Shown here one piece after another: positions 59,881 to 64,000 of a DNA stretch of 64,000 nt. A program made the translations under genes and the position numbers. The first letter of the stretch is position 1. Every line of letters starts with the position of its first letter. Origin of the DNA: Alkalibacter saccharofermentans DSM 14828 (GTDB lineage Bacteria; Bacillota; Clostridia; Eubacteriales; Alkalibacteraceae); assembly GCF_900128885.1 (NCBI RefSeq), contig NZ_FQTU01000007.1, positions 62,001 to 126,000 on the forward strand. The letters run 5' to 3'. The notes below the pieces were generated by a model, which was given only the letters and a program-made list of their open reading frames with translations, searched no databases and was not told the DNA's origin.

Positions 59881-60429
59881 TCAACTCCTGTAGACTTCCT
59901 GAAATATCTCCATAAGCAGCCTAGGTGTAATTTTGTTATCCCTTTGTTGCTGTTCGAAAAAGCAGCCCTCAAGCATCTTTGCCTTTATCAAATTTTCATT
60001 CAATGATTTTAAGCTCTGCCTGCTTAAAATATCGCTTTTGTTATGAAACTTTATTTTGCTTTTAAATTCGGGGTCTTCGTGGGACTCTATAGATTGAATT
60101 TGTTTTATGTTTACGTAGCCGTATACAGAGTCGTTTGAAACGGGCTTGCGATATTTAAAGGGCATCAAGATTATTTCGGGAGTTATGGGGATTGTAGATA
60201 GGGACTTTTGGTTGGTGTATTGGCAAACTCTTTCTTTTATGTAATCTGCATTTATGCTGTAGAGCTTATAATATTGCTTTAATATAGTGGGCAGTGCGTT
60301 TTTTACTACAATGGTAATTTCTCCGACTTTTAATTTTGTAGCGTTGCCGCCGTTTTTACCGTAGATTGGGATCAGACATAAGGTGTCTTGTGGTTTGATG
60401 GATCGTTTCTCGAAAAAGTTTGGTTTCAT
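59881..60429 (-). CDS. ComK-like protein
   Basis: A 182-residue protein. About residues 95-145 (TIPITPEIILMPFKYRKPVSND, in two runs, and YVNIKQIQSIESHED) align by eye with the ComK core in which P-I-x-x-x-P-x-x-I-x-L-x-P is followed by the WISHxH-like stretch and a short acidic loop. The N-terminal third is less similar. If real, it belongs to the distant ComK-like branch of Clostridia, where function is unproven. Sits among the sigma factor and DUF1659/DUF2922 genes, opposite strand. Confidence 0.55.
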   Translation of the reverse strand: MKPNFFEKRSIKPQDTLCLIPIYGKNGGNATKLKVGEITIVVKNALPTILKQYYKLYSINADYIKERVCQYTNQKSLSTIPITPEIILMPFKYRKPVSNDSVYGYVNIKQIQSIESHEDPEFKSKIKFHNKSDILSRQSLKSLNENLIKAKMLEGCFFEQQQRDNKITPRLLMEIFQEVYRS

Positions 60430-60801
60430 GAGTTCACTCCTTGTATTAATTTAGTTATTTAAAATAACATATAATGAAATATATGTATAGATAATATTTT
60501 AACAAAGGGCAAAGATTTAATCCAGTTAAATATGTAAAAAAATAAAATAATTATTCATGGGTTGGTTTTTCATCAGTAAAGCTATTTTATTTATGTAAGA
60601 CAAAGGAAAGCAGGTTGACAGCTTGAGGCAGGATTCCAGTGAGCCAGTATGCGGAAATAAAAGCATCCTCATACAAATACAATCATTTCGAGCTTGGCGA
60701 GAAATCTCAGGAATAACGTTGCTTTGCCCCCATAGGAATCCCCAAGAGCTAACAACTAATGACTAATGTCTAACGACTAATATACGGAAGGAGGTGATAC
60801 C
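60430..60801. other. Intergenic region with repeats before DUF1659
   Basis: No gene seen. AT-rich start, then an ATTTCGAG/GAGAAAT hairpin (60686-60706) and CTAACAACTAATGACTAATG words ending at a strong AAGGAGGTGAT site. Confidence 0.5.
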
Positions 60802-61026
60802 ATGGCAGTAGAATCCACAGTTCTATCATCAAGAATGGTTTTGAAGCTTAACTTTGGCACCAATGAAAACGGAAACCCAATAGTTAGAAACAAAACTTAT
60901 TCAAACATGAACAATGAAGCAGCAGACCAGGAGGTTTACGATGTAGCTGAAGCATTAGCAGATCTTCAGACTAATCCTCTTGAAGGAGTCCACAAGATAC
61001 AGGAAACTGTACTCGTAAGCCTGTAA
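60802..61026 (+). CDS. DUF1659 domain protein
   Basis: A 74-residue protein of the DUF1659 family (SRMVLKLNFGTNENGNP; TYSNMNNEAADQEVYDVAEAL). Such small proteins occur next to DUF2922 genes in spore-forming and related Firmicutes; function unknown. Near-perfect ribosome site GGAAGGAGGTGATACC suggests high expression. The DUF2922 gene follows after a repeat-bearing gap. Confidence 0.88.
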   Translation: MAVESTVLSSRMVLKLNFGTNENGNPIVRNKTYSNMNNEAADQEVYDVAEALADLQTNPLEGVHKIQETVLVSL

Positions 61027-61225
61027 GGCATTCGTAGGGTAGGGTCACTGCGTTCACGGTAAAGATTCGCTTCGCTCACGGGAAGCGTGCGTAAAGTTGG
61101 AAAGTAGAAGGCAAAGCAAGAGGCTCGAGTTGTAAGTTCTAAGATACAAGATGTAAGTAAAAACATCAGGCACTAACCACTAACCACCAATAACTAGCAA
61201 CTAACATAGGAGAGGAGGTGATTTA
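61027..61225. repeat. Intergenic repeat patch 3
   Basis: Holds GTAGGGTAGGG (61034), TTCGCTTCGCTCACG (about 61066) and CTAAC-rich words (61170-61206). It separates DUF1659 and DUF2922, which are often adjacent. Confidence 0.55.
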
Positions 61226-61444
61226 ATGGCAACTCTAAAACTGGACATGAGCTTTAAAAGAGCTGATGGATACAATAGCAAGATAACCGTCGACAATGCA
61301 AGGGCGGATGTAACGGCTGCTGAAGCCGGAGCAATGATGGATATGCTGATAACCACAGGCATATTTCAACCATCAGGCTCGCCTTTGGCAGAAAAAGTAT
61401 CAGCACAGCTTATAACAACAGAAGTAACCGAACTGGAAGTTTAA
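61226..61444 (+). CDS. DUF2922 domain protein
   Basis: A 72-residue DUF2922 protein (LKLDMSFKRADGYNSKITV, then ITTGIFQPSGSPLAEKVSA). Partner of DUF1659 by neighbourhood. A strong GAGAGGAGGTGAT site precedes the ATG. No function known. Confidence 0.88.
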   Translation: MATLKLDMSFKRADGYNSKITVDNARADVTAAEAGAMMDMLITTGIFQPSGSPLAEKVSAQLITTEVTELEV

Positions 61445-61458
61445 TAAACAATATGAAG

Positions 61459-61497
61459 CAGGCATTTCTCTATTAAGTTAAGAGAAAGGCCTGTTTT
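61459..61497 (+). terminator. Terminator after DUF2922
   Basis: CAGGCATTTCTCT/AGAGAAAGGCCTG with one mismatch, followed by TTTT. Confidence 0.85.
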
Positions 61498-61602
61498 GCT
61501 TTTAATTTCCAGTTAGAGTAATCTTTTATCTTTATTTTACCAGTAAAAGATGCTATAATTTGTAAGGGTGATTACTGGATGTCTCATAGGGGTGGTTGCT
61601 TC

Positions 61603-61631
61603 TTGTTTTTATCGTGGAAACAGGGTATAAT
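61603..61631 (+). promoter_or_regulatory. Promoter of the polysaccharide locus
   Basis: TTGTTT (61603-61608), 17-base spacer, TATAAT (61626-61631), 45 bases before the sugar transferase start. An ATCTTTTA/TAAAAGAT dyad lies upstream (about 61521-61552). Confidence 0.6.
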
Positions 61632-61676
61632 CTTCTGAGAAGAAAAGTTCTCACAACAAATTTAAGGTGGTAAATA

Positions 61677-62294
61677 ATGATCTTATACATATATATTAAA
61701 AGAGCAATTGACATAATTCTTTCATTGGTTGGAATTATAGTATTGTCGCCCGTTTTTTTAATTCTTGCTATTCTAATAAAACTAGATTCTGAGGGACCTA
61801 TCTTATTCAAACAAAAACGAGTCGGAAAAAACAAAACCCACTTCCAAATATTAAAATACAGAACTATGAGCATACATACTCCAAAGGATACGCCAACTCA
61901 TTTGTTGGAAAACCCGGAGCAGTATATAACTAAAATGGGTAAGTTCTTGCGTAAAACCAGCCTGGATGAGCTGCCGCAGATATTCAATATCTTTAATGGA
62001 GACATGAGCATCGTAGGACCAAGGCCTGCTCTTTGGAACCAGTTCGACCTTATAGAAGAAAGAGACAAGTACAAGGCAAATGACATATCGCCTGGACTTA
62101 CAGGTTGGGCTCAGATAAACGGACGAGATGAACTGCCCATAGAGGTTAAAGCCAGACTGGACGGCGAATACGTTCAAAATATGGGTTTGTTATTAGATAC
62201 AAGGTGCTTTTTTGCAACCTTCTTAAGTGTTTTGAGATCAGAAGGTGTAGTCGAGGGTGGTACAGGAAACAAAAATGAAGAAAAAAATAGTTAA
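61677..62294 (+). CDS. Undecaprenyl-phosphate sugar-1-phosphate transferase (PglC/WcaJ type)
   Basis: A 205-residue monotopic phosphoglycosyl transferase: an N-terminal hydrophobic helix (about 10-35), KYRTMSIHTPKDTPTH, RKTSLDELPQIFNIFNGDMSIVGPRP in two runs and SPGLTGWAQINGRDELP (about 138-154). It puts the first sugar phosphate on the lipid carrier and starts a glycan. First gene of a locus that continues past the window. Confidence 0.93.
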   Translation: MILYIYIKRAIDIILSLVGIIVLSPVFLILAILIKLDSEGPILFKQKRVGKNKTHFQILKYRTMSIHTPKDTPTHLLENPEQYITKMGKFLRKTSLDELPQIFNIFNGDMSIVGPRPALWNQFDLIEERDKYKANDISPGLTGWAQINGRDELPIEVKARLDGEYVQNMGLLLDTRCFFATFLSVLRSEGVVEGGTGNKNEEKNS

Positions 62295-62470
62295 TTTTTT
62301 TCATTCAAATTGCCCCACAACTGTTGGACTTGGAATTTGTAGGGTAGGTCTCTGTGCCCTACCGCGACTCCAAAGAAATACCCCTAGAAAACAACTCCGG
62401 CTTTGCAGGATCAAGCCCGCGAATACTAACGACCAAAAATCAACAACTATTTTAGCAAGGAGCATGCCAC
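62295..62470. repeat. Intergenic repeat patch 4
   Basis: Contains TTGCCCCACAAC, GTAGGGTAGG with a following CCCTACC (62339-62363) and CTAACGACC words. Sits between two genes of one likely operon, so it is probably a late insertion or a repeat-derived spacer. Confidence 0.55.
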
Positions 62471-63337
62471 GTGATCAATATACTAATAACAGGCAAGGAC
62501 AGCTACATAGGTACAAAATTCGCTCAGTGGTTAAGCCAGTGGCCTGATGAATATGCGGTGGAGGAGTTGGATGTTAAGGAAGTCAGTTGGAAGGGAAAAG
62601 ACTTTTCTTTTTATGATTTAGTGTTTCATGTTGCCGGAATTGCTCATGTATCGGTAGATCCAAAACTTAAGGATTTATACTATAAAGTTAATAGAGATTT
62701 AGCGATAGAAGTTGCTTTAAAGGCTAAAAATGATGGAATTAAGCAGTTTGTTTTTATGAGCAGCATTATCGTCTATGGTGACAGTAGCAGTAAAGAAAGA
62801 ATAATAACTAAAGATACAGAGCCTACACCGAGTAATTTCTATGGTGATAGCAAGCTGCAAGCAGAAAAAGGCTTAAAAGGTCTGGAAGATGAATCTTTTA
62901 AAGTTGTTATCCTACGTCCACCTATGATTTATGGTGAAGGATCAAAAGGCAATTATCCAAGGCTTGCAAAAGCTGCGGTTAAGTTGCCGGTTTTTCCGAA
63001 TATAGAAAATCAAAGAAGCATGCTTCACATAGATAATCTTTGTGAATTTATAAGATTGATGATAGAAAACAATGAATCAGGATTGTTTTATCCTCAAAAT
63101 GCTGAATACGTAAAGACCAGTGACATGGTAAGGCTAATTGCAAAATCACACGGCAAAAGGATTACTTTAACAAAAATCTTTAACCCAATATTAAGACTTT
63201 TGGGTTATAAGATAGGCATAATAAATAAGGTCTTTGGCAACTTGGTGTATGACAAGACTATGAGTGAGTATAAGCAAAATTACAGAGTAAGGGACTTGGA
63301 AGAGTCGATTAAGTTGACTGAAATGGAGACACGATGA
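62471..63337 (+). CDS. NAD-dependent epimerase/dehydratase family protein
   Basis: A 288-residue extended SDR: N-terminal ITGKDSYIGTKF (GxxGxxG variant), YGDSKLQAEK (Tyr and Lys at about 118 and 122), RPPMIYGEGSKGNYPRL. It probably modifies a nucleotide sugar for the glycan. GTG start, eight bases after AAGGAG. It overlaps the next gene by ATGA. Confidence 0.88.
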   Translation: MINILITGKDSYIGTKFAQWLSQWPDEYAVEELDVKEVSWKGKDFSFYDLVFHVAGIAHVSVDPKLKDLYYKVNRDLAIEVALKAKNDGIKQFVFMSSIIVYGDSSSKERIITKDTEPTPSNFYGDSKLQAEKGLKGLEDESFKVVILRPPMIYGEGSKGNYPRLAKAAVKLPVFPNIENQRSMLHIDNLCEFIRLMIENNESGLFYPQNAEYVKTSDMVRLIAKSHGKRITLTKIFNPILRLLGYKIGIINKVFGNLVYDKTMSEYKQNYRVRDLEESIKLTEMETR

Positions 63338-64000
63338 AAAGAGCTGTTATAGTAAACTGTTTCGAGACGTATGAAGAAAGAATAGACTTAGTTTATGAAT
63401 TTTTAGTTAAGAATGATATGGATGTAACAGTTGTTCAATCTAATTTCAAACATATAAATAAAATAGTGCGAAAAGATCATAAAAAGGGTTATGTTTTTAT
63501 AGAAACTGAACCATATTATAAAAATTTATCTATCCAGAGGCTGAGGTCTCATTACATCTTTGCGAAAGATGCATTTAAGATTGTAGAGAAAATAAAACCA
63601 GAACTATTATATGTAGTAGTTCCTCCGAATTCTTCAGCAAAATTTGCAGGTCAATATAAACTGAAAAATAAAAAAATCAAATTGATTTTTGATATTATTG
63701 ATTTGTGGCCCGAAACTATGCCGTTTGGTAAAATTAAAAAATTACCACCGATTATTTTTTGGGGGGCTTTAAGAGATAAATATCTTAGATATGCGGATCT
63801 TATTGTAACAGAATGCGACTTATATCAGAAGGTATTAAACAAAGTAATTATAGGTATGAGAACTCAGACAATATACTTAGCAAAAAAAGCAACTGACGTA
63901 GAGAGTAAAATAAAAACAGATGATGATGAGATACATTTAGCTTACTTGGGATCAATAAACAACATTATTGATATCACAAAAATTTTAAAAATAATTAAAT
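63334..64000 (+). CDS. Glycosyltransferase, truncated by the window end
   Basis: The first 222 residues of a protein that continues beyond the window. It starts MKRAVIVNCFETYEERIDL at an ATGA overlap with the epimerase. IIDLWPETMPFG and YADLIVTECDLYQ resemble N-terminal domains of GT-B glycosyltransferases. It would add a sugar in the locus opened by the transferase at 61.7 kb. The acceptor cannot be told. Confidence 0.75.
   Translation, partial: MKRAVIVNCFETYEERIDLVYEFLVKNDMDVTVVQSNFKHINKIVRKDHKKGYVFIETEPYYKNLSIQRLRSHYIFAKDAFKIVEKIKPELLYVVVPPNSSAKFAGQYKLKNKKIKLIFDIIDLWPETMPFGKIKKLPPIIFWGALRDKYLRYADLIVTECDLYQKVLNKVIIGMRTQTIYLAKKATDVESKIKTDDDEIHLAYLGSINNIIDITKILKIIK

Noticed and set aside
58955..62460. 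CTAAC words as a CRISPR array
   Set aside because: No regular repeat-spacer spacing, repeats too short and degenerate, no cas genes.

Overview
The window reads as chromosome of a low-GC, strictly anaerobic Gram-positive bacterium, most likely a Clostridia relative. Support: purine-rich AGGAGG-type ribosome sites, consensus sigma-A promoters with 17-bp spacing, an oxygen-sensitive class III ribonucleotide reductase, lysine 2,3-aminomutase, an 'orange protein'-type MinD/NifX cluster, a CIRCE box, a B12 riboswitch, and the sigma/ComK-like/DUF1659/DUF2922 group known from Firmicutes. I see no rRNA, tRNA or CRISPR array. Genus and species cannot be told from the sequence alone.

Layout. 0-10 kb: a PPC-domain gene, then a GntR/LacI-type regulator divergent from a nine-gene catabolic operon (TctCBA transporter, HIT protein, KDPG-type aldolase, Fe-alcohol dehydrogenase, 2-keto-3-deoxy-sugar-acid kinase, D-2-hydroxyacid dehydrogenase, cupin). 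It probably imports and cleaves a sugar acid at the 2-keto-3-deoxy stage. 10-15 kb: AI-2E-type and OFA-type transporters, an SDR plus Zn-alcohol dehydrogenase pair and a lipoprotein. 15-21 kb: nrdDG behind a cobalamin riboswitch, then ablA/ablB for N-acetyl-beta-lysine. 21-27 kb: a PadR gene with two half-size permeases separated by a 1.2-kb insertion, then an amino-acid ABC transporter. The ablA mRNA and this ABC operon begin with two related, terminator-ended leader RNAs that I cannot assign to a known class.

27-32 kb: an ORP-like cluster (DUF5320, DUF134, NifX, two ferredoxin-MinD ATPases, MBL protein, Mrp-NifX fusion) behind a promoter with a 10-bp inverted repeat. 32-36 kb: DUF2680-like, MOSC, CIRCE-hsp20, and a reverse operon of cysteine desulfurase, TtcA-like, thioesterase and VOC genes. 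36-41 kb: a ChvE-type sugar ABC system with a LacI/CcpA-type operator. 41-49 kb: truA, ygiQ, pgsA, a methyltransferase, a second amino-acid ABC transporter, VTT, CvfB and FUSC-like genes. 49-55 kb: an OpuC-like osmoprotectant transporter, an FNR-like regulator with a Cys cluster, and an iron-sulfur repair/hemerythrin operon whose promoter has a dyad centred near -41.5.

55-64 kb: a LigB-type dioxygenase divergent from a sigma-54 activator, an AlkD-like glycosylase, a small sigma factor, a ComK-like gene, and DUF1659/DUF2922 genes. Most gaps here are filled by recurring non-coding repeat modules. The window ends in a polysaccharide locus (sugar transferase, epimerase, truncated glycosyltransferase). 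Themes across the window are anaerobic redox and Fe-S maintenance, osmoadaptation (beta-lysine plus OpuC) and amino-acid and sugar-acid scavenging.
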